Of a DNA stretch of 64,000 nt, positions 1 to 13,857 are shown one piece after another (position 1 is the first letter of the stretch; every line of letters begins with the position of its first letter). The notes beneath the pieces were generated by a model, which was not told the origin of the DNA, searched no databases, and saw only the letters and a list, made by a program, of their open reading frames with translations. Source of the DNA: Todiramphus chloris collaris (lineage: Eukaryota; Chordata; Aves; Coraciiformes; Alcedinidae). The stretch spans positions 42,621,772-42,685,771 of the forward strand of contig JANVCC010000010.1 of assembly GCA_025345505.1 (NCBI GenBank), in the 5' to 3' direction. The translations under genes and the position numbers were made by a program.

Positions 1-1910
1 CTCTTCAATCTAAATGCATCAGATGATCAAGGCAGGGGGAAAGGACATTTAAATCTCATTTTACACTTGCAGAATGAAGGAAAAGGAAGGTCAAGTACAT
101 TGCCTGAGTCTGTATGAGAAGACTGTAACAGCATCACAGCTCAGTGGCTCAATGTAACTGACCCATGAAGTGTGTCTGTTTAAGGAAAACATGAAGTTTG
201 ATCTTATACTTAAGATATATGTGATGCTTTCTCAAAAATACAGAACATTGCACAAAGTCTGATGTCCCTCAGTTTAGTTTGTGTGCATATTGCAATTGAG
301 ACCAGCAGCATCAGCTAAGAGATTCATGCTCTGTATTGTGTTAGTCAAGACACTCAATACTAAGTTGAAGTAAGTAATCACCTGAAATAACAGGTGGTGC
401 TTGTCCCAGCAAAATGATGCACCCAGCTTTGAAGTCATCCTCAAGATGTGGGAAAGGCTAATTTTTTCAAACTATTGCAATAATGGTAATTTCTGTGGGT
501 GAAGAGGGAGATTGTAGAAGGAGTAAATGAGACAATATTTAGGCTTTGGATAGACAGAAAGAGGTGCTCCTGCATAACAAACTATTTTTTTCCCATCAGG
601 CTGCTGAAGTGTAATCAAAATACAGAGTGGCTAATGGTGATTCTTCCACAAAGATAACCAAGTTTATTTTGAGTCAAAGGTGTTGTTTCAGCAAATGTTT
701 ACAAAAGCTCTGAAAAGTGGTAGAAGTGCTGGGCAGATTATCCATGGACAGTTGGATGTTTCCAAGGTAACAGAGCTATCTTGTCTTGAAGGGCATTCTT
801 AAGGTCTAACAATGCAAAGTAGCATGAACAGGAATCACTTGCTGGCAGAGTTCAATGGGACTTTGCACACAGCTCTATACTCAGTCTGTCTAGTATACAG
901 GGGCTCTATATTTCTTCCACCATGGAGCTTTCTTCATGCAAGTCATGCATTTCAATCACAGCACATTTAATACAGAGGTCCATACTGCACACTGAGTTGC
1001 ATTATCTTCCTGAAAGGCCTTACCAGCTTTCTGCAAGTCCCTTATTCAGATGACTGAACAGTCCAGAAGAAGGGCAGAGAAGATGCAGGGGTTTCTCCAC
1101 TTCATAGCCTGCTGCTCATGCACATGAGAGAAATATAAAAGTATAGTAATCTGTAGCAGATTTCTGCTTCTAAAAGGGAAGGAGGCTGGAGTAAGGAGGA
1201 AAAGATGGGAAGGAGCAGAACGACTGGGAATCTGATGTATATTACTACAAAAAAGGCTGTAGGGTTAAAATTTAAAACAAAAGAAACAAAAGCAAAATCA
1301 TATCATGTGATCTAAATTAGGAAAAATTAAAAGCGATGAAAAAGTATAAAATGTTCTTCAAAATAAGTTCCTTTTTTTTTTCAATCTAATAAAAAAAAGT
1401 TTCCTACCTATAGCTGGACTTCCAGACATGGTATAACTTCAGCTTTTTCAAAACATTAGCTTTATATCATCAGTCTCGTGCCAGCTTAATTTTAACCTTA
1501 CTGTAACACCAGCATCTGGCACGAAAACCTCCTGCTGAGCATATTGTCCCAAAATATATGCATGGCTAAAATCTTCTACCATTTCCATACCCTTGTATGG
1601 TCCCATGTTGGGACCCTGATGAAAATGTTTCACTAGATAAGTCTAAAGATATTGAACTTTCCAAAATATCTATTCTCAGGAGAGCACGTAAGGACTGCTG
1701 TAGGAAAAATTCGTAAGGTGAACAGAGGGAGTTTGAGGGGATCTGGATTGCTTTCTATTATTCCCTCCACACAAACCATATTGAAATTAACATAGTGAAA
1801 AGGTCTAGACTGAGAGGAACTGGTGAATCTTTTGCTTCCACAAGATTCAAAGTACTCCCACAGATCAAAGTGTTTATTTTTCTGCTAGGTTTTTTAATTC
1901 TGATTTTGCA
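1..1910. other. AT-rich unique sequence, no gene seen
   Basis: No coding domain, RNA gene or transposon could be recognised here. The sequence is AT-rich with short A/T runs near 1371-1400. The only point of note is a 61-codon minus-strand open frame at 1448-1633 whose composition looks less AT-driven than its surroundings; it is listed as a finding. This is most simply intron or intergenic DNA. Confidence 0.6.
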
Positions 1911-2090
1911 GCCTGATAATGGGCTGCCCAGGGAGGTGGTTGAGTCACCATCCCTGGATGTGTTTAAACATTGCTTGGATGTGGTGTTGGGGAATGCGGT
2001 CTAGGGGTGAATTTGTAGAGTAGGGCTAATGGTTGGACACGATGATCCCAAGGGTCTTTTCCAACCTAAGTGATTCTGTGATTCTGTGAT
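1911..2090 (+). mobile_element. CR1 LINE, 3' tail fragment
   Basis: This is the last part of a CR1 non-LTR retrotransposon in plus orientation. The conceptual translation includes [19 protein letters not shown] and then LDVVLGN, the conserved C-terminal end of the CR1 reverse transcriptase ORF. It is followed by the CR1 3' UTR ('ggttggac..gatgatcc..gtcttttccaacct') and the terminal octamer-like repeat 'gattctgtgattctgtgat' ending at 2090. Everything upstream is missing, because CR1 copies are usually 5'-truncated by incomplete reverse transcription. The left boundary, about 1905-1915, is approximate: the sequence before it does not resemble CR1. Confidence 0.93.
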
Positions 2091-3865
2091 AATATACTAT
2101 GAATTACAATTTTCAGACCTAAATTAAAATACAAGAGGGTGATCAAAAGTGGGATGAATTTTTTAGTGATTCTTCTGGGCAGCTTTGTTGCATGTGCTGA
2201 ATTATGTGAAAATAAGGCTGATATTGTGCTTTCAAACTTTGCATGTAAATGGAGTGCTTTTTACTGTTTCAATCAAAGTACTTGTTCACATAGTCTCGAA
2301 TATAAAAGCAATCTACTGAAAAAATAGGTTTATTATATTTTGTGTATTATTAATGTTTCATTTTTTTAAAAAGTCTCATTTTTAAAGTCAGGTACATTAG
2401 GCCATGACTAAGACACATTTTCTGTGTGCAACTATAACTGTATATTTTAATATAAAGAAAAAAAATTCTTAACTGTAAAGTTAAAGAAATGTATTTTAAA
2501 AACTCACCATAATAAAGAAAATATGTTATATAAAAATAAAATATGCAGAAGTCAGTTACAAACAGAGAGGTGAAAGAAAAAAATATGGTTTTTCTGGGTC
2601 ATTCATCTAAAATACTTTTCTTAAACAGCCAAAGTGCTGAAGGAAACTGGACATACTTTCAGAACAGGAAAATGTAGCCAGAGAGATAGTCAGTAACCAG
2701 AAATATTTCATGGACGTTTACTGTAGTCCTACATGAAACACATTATGGAAAGGAATTGGGACTTTGGACTTTGCTTTTTGGGTTAGGGGAGATTAAAACC
2801 CCTACTATTTAATGTTTTTGGTTTGTATTTATGGCATAACAAACAAGAAAATCCTCTTCCTGGATCACAAAGGCCCCCTGAGGAGATATAACCTAGGCTG
2901 TTATTAAGAAAATCTTCAGAGAAGGGAAAAAAATGACAGCTGAAATCACTGGAAGATGTTTTAAATTCCTAATAGAAGATGACAGAGGTTTGTAAATTCT
3001 TTATCTTGTTTTGAATACTGTCCTTTATGAACTACTAGCATTGGCAGTCATTATCTTGTACATATAACCACAACTTCTATTTTTTATTTCTTTTTCTATC
3101 CATAGGATGCCATCCTATGGCAGAGTGAAAGATTGAAGAGGTAGCTAAAAAAAAGCCAATAAACCACTGGATTCATGCCAACTCCTTTTTCTATCTTTTT
3201 TTTCATGACACTAGCCTGTATTTATTCTCTCTCTTCTGGGAAAGGAAAACTATCTATTTGGCTCAACAGTTCTAGTACACTTCAATTACTAGTAAGCTCC
3301 CAACAATGGTGAAAATGAAGTACAGGTCATAGCTACTTTTCTATTTTAGTAGCTTTGGTCTTTGACAGTAAATGGGAAGTTCATTATCCTTCCTATCTTT
3401 ATATTCCTGTTGTTGTGAAATATGCCTCTCAAATTAATTGAAGACACATTCCTATTAAACATCAAGTTGCACAGGAGTAAGACCCTGCAGTGTTTAAAAT
3501 ATATCCAACCTATTTCTCAAAACCTTTAGAAGAAATATTTAGTATTTATGTATGATTATGATCTCGTAATAGTTGCAGTAATGCTTAATGGCTATATCTC
3601 TGCTCACTAGCTTAGGGAAAAAAAGTGCTTTTTTTTCTGTCTAGATAACAATTACAAATACGTTGTTCCAAATATAAGAAAAAAGAATTATGGGAGGCTC
3701 CATTTTTTTTCTGTTCTGTTTTTCTCTCTGCATGAAGCATTACATTGTTAATATCTACACTTATATTCTAGTAATTACCCAGTTAGGATCAATCTTGAAA
3801 ACCTGTTTAGAATTTTATTTTATATATGAATGTATTTATACTGTTTTATTGAGGTTTTTTTGTTG

Positions 3866-3887
3866 TTTTTTTTTTTTTTTTTTGTAG
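3866..3887 (+). repeat. T18 tract followed by GTAG
   Basis: This is an uninterrupted run of 18 T's followed by 'gtag'. It could be a simple homopolymer or, on the plus strand, a strong polypyrimidine tract plus AG acceptor. No matching donor or coding exon was found downstream, so an exon is not called. Confidence 0.6.
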
Positions 3888-4577
3888 TTCCGTGAAGGGT
3901 TCAAATAAAGTTTCTGGAAAGTGCCTGGTAGCAAAAGTATTGCTGAACCCACTGACCAGTGTCAAGTGGTTTTCTCTTCTTCACAAAGAAGGCACTCCAT
4001 ACACCACAAAAAAAAAGTGCTGCTTCCATTTCTCTAGTAGAAATGTTTGTAAAAGCTTTGCACAGTTAGCTAGTATTATGTAATGTAATCTGAAAGATAC
4101 TTTATTAGTCTTATTTCTGTACATGCACAATGTAAAAATTTTTGAGACGTTAAATTTAAAAAAAAAAATCATTTGGAGTATGATTTGGTAAAACTGTTTC
4201 TGATATAGATTTTGGGAAAAAAAAAGACTGCATTTTAATAAAAGACAGTATACAAATTTTAAATCTTTTAAAAAGTATTATATATAAATATATTTTTATA
4301 ATGATTACTATAAAGTAAATCCGTGAAAATTACATTGCCTAGCATTTTAACATCCTACAAAACAGTAACATGGAAATTAAATCAAATGTAGCTTCATTAG
4401 CTTGATATCTTATCTATTTGGTGTTATTGTCTTAAAATAGCACCATTAAGCACATAAAAACAAGACTATTTTGGAGCTCTTAGAGAACCACTTAAGTCAG
4501 TGTCAGTTTTCCACCTAGGAAGATTACAGATAGGATATTTAATCTGATACTCCAAAAAATGCACCATAGCAAGGGAA

Positions 4578-4600
4578 AATAATAATAATAATATTATTAA
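4578..4600. repeat. (AAT)n/(ATT)n microsatellite
   Basis: A short AAT repeat that turns into ATT units ('aataataataat' then 'attatt'), so the tract is partly self-complementary. Confidence 0.75.
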
Positions 4601-5160
4601 TAAGGGTAGTTTCTAATAACTCCAACCAACTCTATGTTTAGTGTCGTAGGAGTATTGGAAATAGAGCTTCTGCAACATTACAGGGAAAGTTAGAGAACCA
4701 TTATTTGTTTTTAGTATCATACCTTTAGCATTGCGAATTTCCAAGAACTGGAAATATCTGGTCAACGGAAATTTTTTAAAAGAAATATATAATAGTGAAT
4801 GAACACAGTTATGTATTTGTGGACATGTGCAACTATGGTCTATGTTATCATACACTTTATGTCTCATACATTCTATAATTTAGATACAATACTGTCATCA
4901 AGTTCCAGCATTTCTAATACTGCCACAGTTTACCCTTAAAGCTTAGTCATTTTAAAATAGAAAGATAATGACATCACAATATTTCTTTTCATTAAAAGCA
5001 TAAAGATATTACTACTTTACTGTGTATTTGATGAAAATCCAATAACAAATATTTCATAGGATACTAAGTCGTGGAAGATATAGTTTCCAATAAATTTTTC
5101 TATTAAAAATATACAGAGGCAGTTGCAGGGAAGACATTTATCTTATGTATTTCTATCAAC

Positions 5161-5192
5161 TTTCCTACAGAGTATATTTCCTACAGTGTATT
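5161..5192. repeat. 16-bp tandem duplication
   Basis: Two adjacent 16-base units read tttcctacagagtata and tttcctacagtgtatt. They differ at two positions. This is most simply a local replication-slippage duplication. Confidence 0.85.
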
Positions 5193-5530
5193 TTTGTCAC
5201 TTTCACAGTGAGTACACTCCACAAAATTGGCAAAGCTCTGCAGGCTCATAGTCTTTGAAAACACTGACAATCTGAACAAGACATGCCAGCCTTTATCATT
5301 AATCCTTCCTTTGAGAGATGGAAAAGGTCGGCTCACAAGTTGTTCATTCTGAATACTTGGAACAGAGCTGCCTTTACATTGTAGGTTGTAAAACTCATTA
5401 TCACAGCAGGACTTTGAATGGAAATGTTCTTTCTACCCCCAAAAACACAAGAATGTCAAAAATTTGTAGGCTGGGAAGAAAGCTTATATTTCTTAAAGCA
5501 TTTACCCTTCTATCTCTTAAAAAAAAATAA

Positions 5531-5551
5531 ACATATATATATGTGTGTGTG
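5531..5551. repeat. (AT)n(GT)n microsatellite
   Basis: A compound dinucleotide run, 'atatatatat' followed by 'gtgtgtgtg'. Confidence 0.8.
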
Positions 5552-6514
5552 CAAACTTCTATCTTTTCTTAAGGAAATCAGCACATAGAGCAGGCAGAAG
5601 CAAAGAAAAAGAGGAAAGGGAAAGTAAAGAGAGTTATATGCCTTCCTTCTTGTCACTGCTCTGAAAAAAGAAAGACTAACAATAGCTGATATGAAACAAG
5701 ATTTAATTTGTGTTTACTTATCAAGTTGAGAAGTACAGAGCTCCATCTGTTCTGCTACAGGCTGCAATAAATAGTTCCTTGGATTTGTGGGTCTATTAAA
5801 AAAAATAATTCTACTTGTGTAACTGCTTTGCAAGAACAGATTATTACTTTGCTTCAGAGCGTGTTCTCTAGCATTACTTTATTCTACAAAACAATTTATT
5901 TAAATGTTTTAAAAACTACATTAAAGAAAGTGATTTACCTGCTAGCTTGGAAAAACCCTAGATAATGACACTAACCAATTTATCTTTTATCTAATGGCAT
6001 GTTCAGAAGAAACCTTTCACCTATAGCTTTAATGCACAAAACATTTGATTTTGTGGCAGACCCTGTTAAGTTTTTAACCATTTTCAGGATGCTTCATTTT
6101 TATATGGCAATAAACTGCATTTGTGAACTAAGGAGTGTCACATCTATAGACCCTGCTACATGTCTAATTAGCCCCTGGAGTGAATTGTCAAGTGTTGCCA
6201 CACCATGCTGAAGGTAATTATATTTTTACCTCCAAAAACCCCAGAACTTCTTTCTGTCTTATGTAGGTTTCAGACGGCTTTGGCTTTAAGTGAGAGAACC
6301 AACTGATATTTGGAAAGATACATTCCACAGAACCCCTTTGACAATGGTTTGCATTTTCTGTCCCTCTGGAAGTCATCCTTGGTTAATAGTCTGTGGCACC
6401 TTCTGCAACAAATACTCAACCAGCAGATCCTAAAAAAAATCATTCAGAGCAGCTCACTTGAAATACAGGACTTTTAACATATCTGAGATATTGAGAAAAG
6501 GTTCAACATTAATG

Positions 6515-6538
6515 AAAAAAAAAAAAAAGAGAGAGAGA
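6515..6538. repeat. A-run followed by (GA)n
   Basis: A run of about 14 A's directly followed by a GA dinucleotide run. Confidence 0.8.
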
Positions 6539-9500
6539 ATATATTTTATCTAAAATATTACTAGGCCCATATAATCTTAAGACTTTGAAAATCTGGAATT
6601 AATGTAGTTTTTTACTCTGTGAGAGTCACTGACCACTTCTCTTTTAGACACGAACTCTAACTTGTTTATTAATTTGTTGTTCCTAGATTCAGAAGAACAC
6701 TGTAGACCCTGCAGTTATACTGAGTTGGGTTCTTTAGAAAACAGTCATTGTTAGACCTTGTAAAATATTTTCCAGACTGCTTATCTAAAGCCATTGGGTT
6801 TGTTTGCTACAGACTGCCTAACTACACTACTCAAGAACAACATTGCTACAGATTTCAAGAACCTAGTAGATCCATACATGTGTTACTTTACTATGCAGGT
6901 CATAATGTTTGTAAGCTGTTGTGGATCAGTGCTATGACCATCACAGACAGCTTGAAATAGTGAAAAAAAGATGCAGTTCTTTGGTCTTTCTACTTCTACA
7001 GAAGGAAAAGCTTACTTTTCAGAGACAGATGTCAAAAGAAAAGATGTCTCTCAATCTCTTATGCCTGATGTATGCTTTTATTTATTGGATATATACTTTT
7101 ATTTGATGAGTGCACTTGCAGAATTTATTGTCTTCTTCCTATGATGGATTTCAGTATGTAACCAAATAGCATGTCAGAAAATAGAAAATTGTAACAGTTT
7201 TTTTGCATGGTGAAATCTACAACTCTTTTTACAATTACACCTTAGTAAGAGAGATAATTATATTTTTCCATAATCAAACAGCTCCTTATATATTGTTTGT
7301 ATATATCATTACATCTATACTATAGATCATTACTTGAATTCTGCAGAAATATCTCTATCACTTTACAAAAGTGAAGAATTCCATTGAATTTCAGCACCGA
7401 CATATCTAATTTTTATTCTTACAAACATGACTGTATTCTTTTAAGCAAGCAGAAGGGTTTCATTTTACCTGGAGTTGATGTCTGTTGTCAAGATAAGACA
7501 TAATGTACAAAAATTGAACAAGTTTTCCCTTCAACTCTCTGACTTCTTAAAATTGACCTCTATAGCTCCTCTTTTTTTATCCAAAAAGGACCATTTAGTA
7601 TTTAAAATGAATGACGATTTTAATACATGATTCTTATAATGCATACTATACCATTATTTATTAAGTCAAGATTGATTTCTTGACATATAAACTTTGACAT
7701 GACTCATTTTTTTTTGCTCTGTCTCTCAATTCTTGACAGATAGGATTATATCAAAACTATTTTTGAATATTAAACAGACAGAAAATTCCTTCAGCAGTGT
7801 AAGTAAACATACCGTAGAGAGAGTATTCAAATTTGAAAGCATAGCCAGTTCTACTACAAATGTAAGTAAAGTGTATTTTTAGATGTGTTCTTTAAAGGAC
7901 GATTGATGTAAAAACCCCAATTGCATCTGTTCTTCATTGGAAACACCAGCTTTATCATGGTTTTATACATAATATTTGATATAAAAATCAGAGAATGGTG
8001 TTTATTTCAGTAGCACAAAGTTATTTTTCCATGTCTATATCATAATCTCTAAAATAATGTTGGGCGAGAAAGGATCAGACAACCACACACATCAAACCTG
8101 GCTATCAGTTTATCCAATTTTTCAGAAGATGATTGGAATGTACATATTTCATAGCTAGATTTGCTTTCCTCCAAGTATACAGTGAACACACACACACTAA
8201 ATTTTCATCAAGAATAACCTACTCCTCCTTAAATTTTCAAAATGTAAATATAAGTTTAAAAACAAAACAAATATTCACTAACACTGCAGGTAAGTTTGAT
8301 TTGATGAAAAATCAGCATTTAAAAAATGAAAGATAACCATCTTTAGCTGCCTGCAAATTCTTAGAAGCAGGTACTCTTATTGTAGTTTACATCTTTAATG
8401 CAGTACACACTAAAAAAAGACTGGGTAGAGATTCACGGTACAGATCTAGAATATCAAGTGGGATGAACCTTGCCCTAAAAGTGAAGGTGAAACTGGTATC
8501 AGAAAGATAAGTCCTTAGAGAACGCTTAATCACAGGCAAATGGAGGGAATCTATATTTCCCTTGACTTCTAATCAAAATTTGTTTCTGAAAAGAGAAAAA
8601 GTAGAATTGTGCCTTCACTTAGCAAAAAATGGGGCTTAGCTGTGCTCACCCATATATAGAAATTGTACATATAATTGAAATGATTTTAACTCGCATCACG
8701 CACAAAGACACATATACACTGTAAATAAAATAATGATGACAATGAGCCTGATATCTTATCCTAGTCAGATAAATTTACAGTTGATTTTTTCTGAAAAATC
8801 TAAAATCTTAGTTTAGTAAATCTCCAGAGCTGTTAATTAAACCTTGTCAGGAAGTAATATAACACTGGTATTTGGAAGAAATTACATGGAAGAAAATAAG
8901 GGGTTTGACTTTCCATTCTTACAGTGGTTTCATGCACATGTGAGGTGAAAAATCAGAGCTAACATGCCTGGTTTTCCAAAATATGCATAACATATGGTAA
9001 GAAAATGTTTTTGTTATTCCTTTAGTACATTATACTATCCAGTCATACCATACTGTATGCTCAGCTGCTATCTGAATGTATATTTTTGTCATGTTCAAAG
9101 AGATGTTAAAAGAGCTGTAACTATATCAGAACTGTAAGTGGAATAAAAGGAGACTAAATGGTGATAAAGCAGCTGGTACATGAAATGAGTGGGACTTAAA
9201 TCTGAAAATACCCATATCCTTTTTTGTGTGTGAGAGAAATACAATCCAATTTGTGGTTTGGATCTAATACGCTGCAGCTGCCATAGGAAAGCTTCCAGCA
9301 TATTCTTAAACCACACTGTCTCCTTCTCACTTAAGCTTCTCAAGATCTAAATGAATGTTCATTGTCTTCTTGGTAAAATCCTCTCTTTAATAAAAACAAT
9401 TCCTGTCTCTCAATTCTTACTCTTACAAAAAATGATGATCTTCAAAAGATCTAACTCTATCCCTTTGCTCAATTTCAGAGATGTAAGAGATTTGTTAAGT

Positions 9501-10843
9501 TTTTGTTTGCTGAACGCAGAATTACAAGGAATGAGTTCATAAATGAAGACTTGCCAAAAGGAAACATATTTGTTCTCGACATATTTATGGAGAGAAATGT
9601 CTTGGCCAATATACCCCATTCCCTTATTCTGGCTACCTTTGGGGAAAAAAAAAGATAGGATTAATGTGATTTTTGAGTCTTACAGGTGCTTAACTGTACA
9701 CTTAATCCAAATTTTCTATTTTCTTTCTGTCACTTAATTGTGAATTTAGACTTAGATACAACGCCATTCCTACCTTTTCAGAGAAAGCTGTGAGCCAAAA
9801 TGAGGGCCATGCCAGTATCTCCTTGTGCATCTGGCCCTTTGCAATTCACCTTACAACAATTCTTCATTGATGGGTGATCAACTAATAGATTTTTTTTCCT
9901 GAAACTGAGATCAAGTATTCAAAAGAAGTTTTCTGAAAACCATCATTCTATGAATGAATCACAGAGAGGAAATGTGCGAATGTGTGAGCCATCAGCTCCT
10001 ACTATATGCTAACAGCTTCCTTAAAGCCAGAAGTCTCCAAGAGGTAAAAGTCTTAAGATGAAGTTTGCTTTGTTCAGATAATAAATTGTAATGATGAGAA
10101 ACAATTGTCTGGACAGTCCATTCTTTCCTGGAGGAGGGAAGGTAAACTTTCTCTCTCCTTCACCAGTTTTCTTCACAACCTTACCCAGTGATATTCTGAA
10201 CACAGTCAAAAAGCTGAGGAACAACAAAAAGTTCTACTTACAGAGCTCCTAACTAGTCACACAGCATGGAAAGCAGATCCTGAACTGTGCAAGCATTTCA
10301 CATGTATTATATTCCTACCCACAGGATTAGGGTAATGATAGCGTCCAGCATACAAAGCTAAACTCCTATTGTGGACTCTAATCAAGTGGCATATCAGACA
10401 CTTCAGCTGCACATCCAACAGGACATTAGGATTTTATTAGTGTATTATTTCACTCAGAGGCCATACAAGCTGATTGCACCTATGCAAAGCAAGACTAGAA
10501 TGCCATACCCTGAAATTCATCTGAAAAAACACAAAATTTTTTATGAATAGTATCAGTAATTAAATAATATTCAACACCGTATTTAAGTTGTCTGTGACAG
10601 CTAATGACAGCTGCTTAGCTGTAAGAGCTCATGCTTTCTCAGGGATACTTTTAAACTCTGACTTCGGAAATCCCTCCAAATTACCAAAATTCTGGTAGTC
10701 TTAAGAGTACCTCTGCTCTTAAGAATTCTTTCAGTGTTCCAAAGGTTTCCTATGCCCTGTCATTTATATCAGACTCTAAAGTGCTGTCTTTTCAAAGCAA
10801 AATACGTATATATCTATGTACACAAACACATATTCAAATTCAT

Positions 10844-10859
10844 GTATATATATATATAG
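10844..10859. repeat. (TA)n microsatellite
   Basis: A TA dinucleotide run within a longer AT-rich stretch (10801-10870). Confidence 0.75.
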
Positions 10860-13836
10860 TTTATATATAATTACTGGCAAAAAGTATTCCAGTGAAAAAG
10901 TGAGCACATAAGTACCACTGCAAGAAAGTTTCTCAAGTGCATTTCTTAAATTTTGCAGAGTAAAGTTTTATCAAGACATTTCAGAATAAATGCCAGAAAA
11001 ATATGTCTTCTATAATAACAACAACTCACAAACATGTTGGAAGTACTGATCTACTTCATATAGTTTACCTTAGAACACAAAACACATATTTTAAAAACTC
11101 AATGCTTTTGAAGGCATAAATAGATTAATTTACCATTGACCAAGACACTGCTCCAAAACACCTGTGTTGAAGTTTCATAACATCATTATGGTATATCAGG
11201 AAAAAATAAACAACAATTAAAATAACAGACAAGTCCTGCAATGAAAGCAGGAATTATTTGAGAGCAGCAATGTCACACTATGCTACTAAGTATAGGGACT
11301 ATGCAAACGGAGCTACAGGTACATCTGTAAACACCACTTCTATAAAAAGGTATCTGAGAGTTGACAAAATAACAGTCTTCCTGATTTCACTTATCTTGAC
11401 ATATCAGTTTTAACATAAACTGGCTAGATAGCAAATTTATAAGGCACACAGGCTTTGGTCCTATGAAGATACATGGATGCTTATAGTCATGGATTATGAA
11501 TAACTCCTTTGAAGTCAATGCTCTGTCACACAGAGAGGGGAGATTTATATTAGATTACATTTGTTTGTAGTTAGGATCTTTAGTAAGTTAGTATAATAAT
11601 TGATTCTACAACAGTAAACAATGTACAGTAACAATGGACAGTTAACTCACCCCTGAAACTTCCATTTTAAAAGAATGATAAATAAGAGCATGGATTTTCT
11701 CATGAGCATTTCCTTTGAACATCTGAATTTCATTTCCTCCTTAAATGCTTACAGTATACTAGATATACTTATTGTTCCAGTAAAGCCCACCACTGTTATT
11801 CTAGCAACAAGACTCACAGAGCATGCTGGAGTCATGATAATTTAATTTGGCGACTATGATTGACTAGGAGAGTGCAAACTGCTCTTTCTCCAGAAAGTAA
11901 TAGTTGTTTGAAGAGATAAAATATACTTATTTTAGTTTAAAGATAAGAATTAACCTAAAATGTAACCATTAGATCCAATACTTCCTAGTTTCAAGGCCAT
12001 GCCACCACATTTCTTCAGCATAGTTTTTAATTAGAGGACTATGGGTCCAGAGCTGTTTAGAAAAGTTCTCAGTATATTCCAGTGAACACCAGTAAGACTC
12101 AAACAGGACCAGGTTAGAAGACTGGAATGTACACCACACTTGTCTGTTTATATAGGAAAGCAAAGAGATAGTGCAAATTGCAGCAAAAGGGGGAAATACA
12201 TGTTATGTTTATTTTCCACTTCTGGAAATTATATTTTAAAATTCTTGCAGATAAGTATCACATTTAAGTAGAAGACACCTATGTTAAGAGGGAAGGGCAT
12301 TTAAAATTAGATAATCTAATGAGTCTTTCACTTGTTGAATAAAAAAGATTGACCAGTCTCTCAATTGTTGTTTTGCCAAGATTAGAGATTAAATTTGACA
12401 GAAATACATTACTAATACTTTCACACTTTCATAGGACTAAGCTTCCCTCTATAAATAGTTTATGAGAATTAAAAAAACTTGTGTAATGGCAGGTGTATAG
12501 GTTTCAGAGAACTGTTATGAATCGCCTCAGAAGCCAAAGGTGAGAAAGAAGATGAAACTTGTCCTTAACCTCAAACTTCCAATGGAGTTGTGTTGATCAC
12601 AGAACAGGGATCTAAGATGCAGCCTGTGAAGTGTTGCCATATATTGCTATTTGTGGTAGAGTAGGAAAGGAAGTGGGAAGTGTGAAAAACTTCCAACGAT
12701 AGTTTTGTTGTTCATTGTTTTTATTTTGATTTGATAGCTTTTTTTCCTCATGGTCCCTGCTGATTTACTCTGTACTTATGTACTTAAGTATAAGGGCTAT
12801 TTGGCCTACCTGCTGTGTAATTCTGAAAATGATACTTGACAACAGCTGCATATGAATTAATACCTGACCAAAAGTATGTGGCTTTAAACTGAAATTTGAA
12901 ATTATTAAAAGTTTATGGCAAGAAAATGCCCCACAAGAGAGCAGGCTATAAATTACAATTACTGAAGAAATTCACCACATAATAAAGGTGTTGAAGATAA
13001 ATAAGAACTACATAAAGAACAAAATTAAGGGTAGTTTTAATAGGTAGCAATAACAGCCTAGGAGCGTTTTAATATTGGCTAACTGTAAAAAGTATATTTA
13101 TGTATTTAATATGTAATCAGACAAAATATATTACAATTCTAGTCCACCTGAGACATCATCATCATCAGGGGTTCTAATTCCACAAACACCAAAGGTTCTG
13201 TGCACTATGTAGAGTCCTGCTGGGTCTGAAATGCTGGCAGTGAGAGGCTAAAAGCAAAATGCAGCAAAAAATTATGACTTTTGCCTTGTCAGAATAAACC
13301 AAATGTTCATTTATTCAAAATACTTCCAGACTCATTGCAACACAGAACCTGAATGACTTTGGTTATTTGATCAAGGTAGATTTTTGTGTCAGTTTGCATC
13401 TTTTGCTTTTCGAGAGCCATTGAAAGGTAAAATCAGTATTCTAAAGTATTTTTGCCAGTAAAACTGGACTATGCACCAGTGAATAGTGAATATTGGTAAA
13501 GCTAAGGCTCATTACAAACTTCAGATGCAACCTCTTTAGCAGTAGAGGTCTGCAAAGGTCCCTTCAGGATATGTACAAACTGGGACAGGACCCTTAGTTA
13601 CTGTAAGCGTTGCCTGCCTTCTGGTCACCAATGATGTGATCTGCTGTGCTGTGGTAGAGCACAGTTTTGGAAGAAAACACACTTGTTTCTACTGCATTAG
13701 GTAGCAGCTGTATTCTGCATATTATTCACCGAGCCACCCCAAGAAAAAAAGAATATGGTAGAAAATATCTCAACATAACTTCTACTAACAACACATAGTG
13801 ATGTCTGAGAGAGAAATAAATAAAAAAAAAGTTAAA

Positions 13837-13857
13837 ACCAACCAACCAACCAACCAA
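13837..13857. repeat. (CCAA)n microsatellite
   Basis: About five tandem ACCA/CCAA tetranucleotide units. A shorter relative of this motif occurs at the start of the A/C-rich tract near 37730. Confidence 0.85.

Larger units (their letters stand above)
2091..5160. other. AT-rich unique sequence
   Basis: No gene or recognisable transposon. The region contains many A/T runs, a T18 tract at 3866-3883 followed by GTAG (a splice-acceptor-like context), and an (AAT)n tract near 4578-4600. Open frames here are under about 85 codons, fall on both strands and look like chance. Confidence 0.55.

Noticed and set aside
10231-10300. Possible MIR 3' core ('tagtcacacagcatggaaagcagatcctgaac')
   Set aside because: Only one weak block matches and the surrounding order does not fit, so chance is likely.
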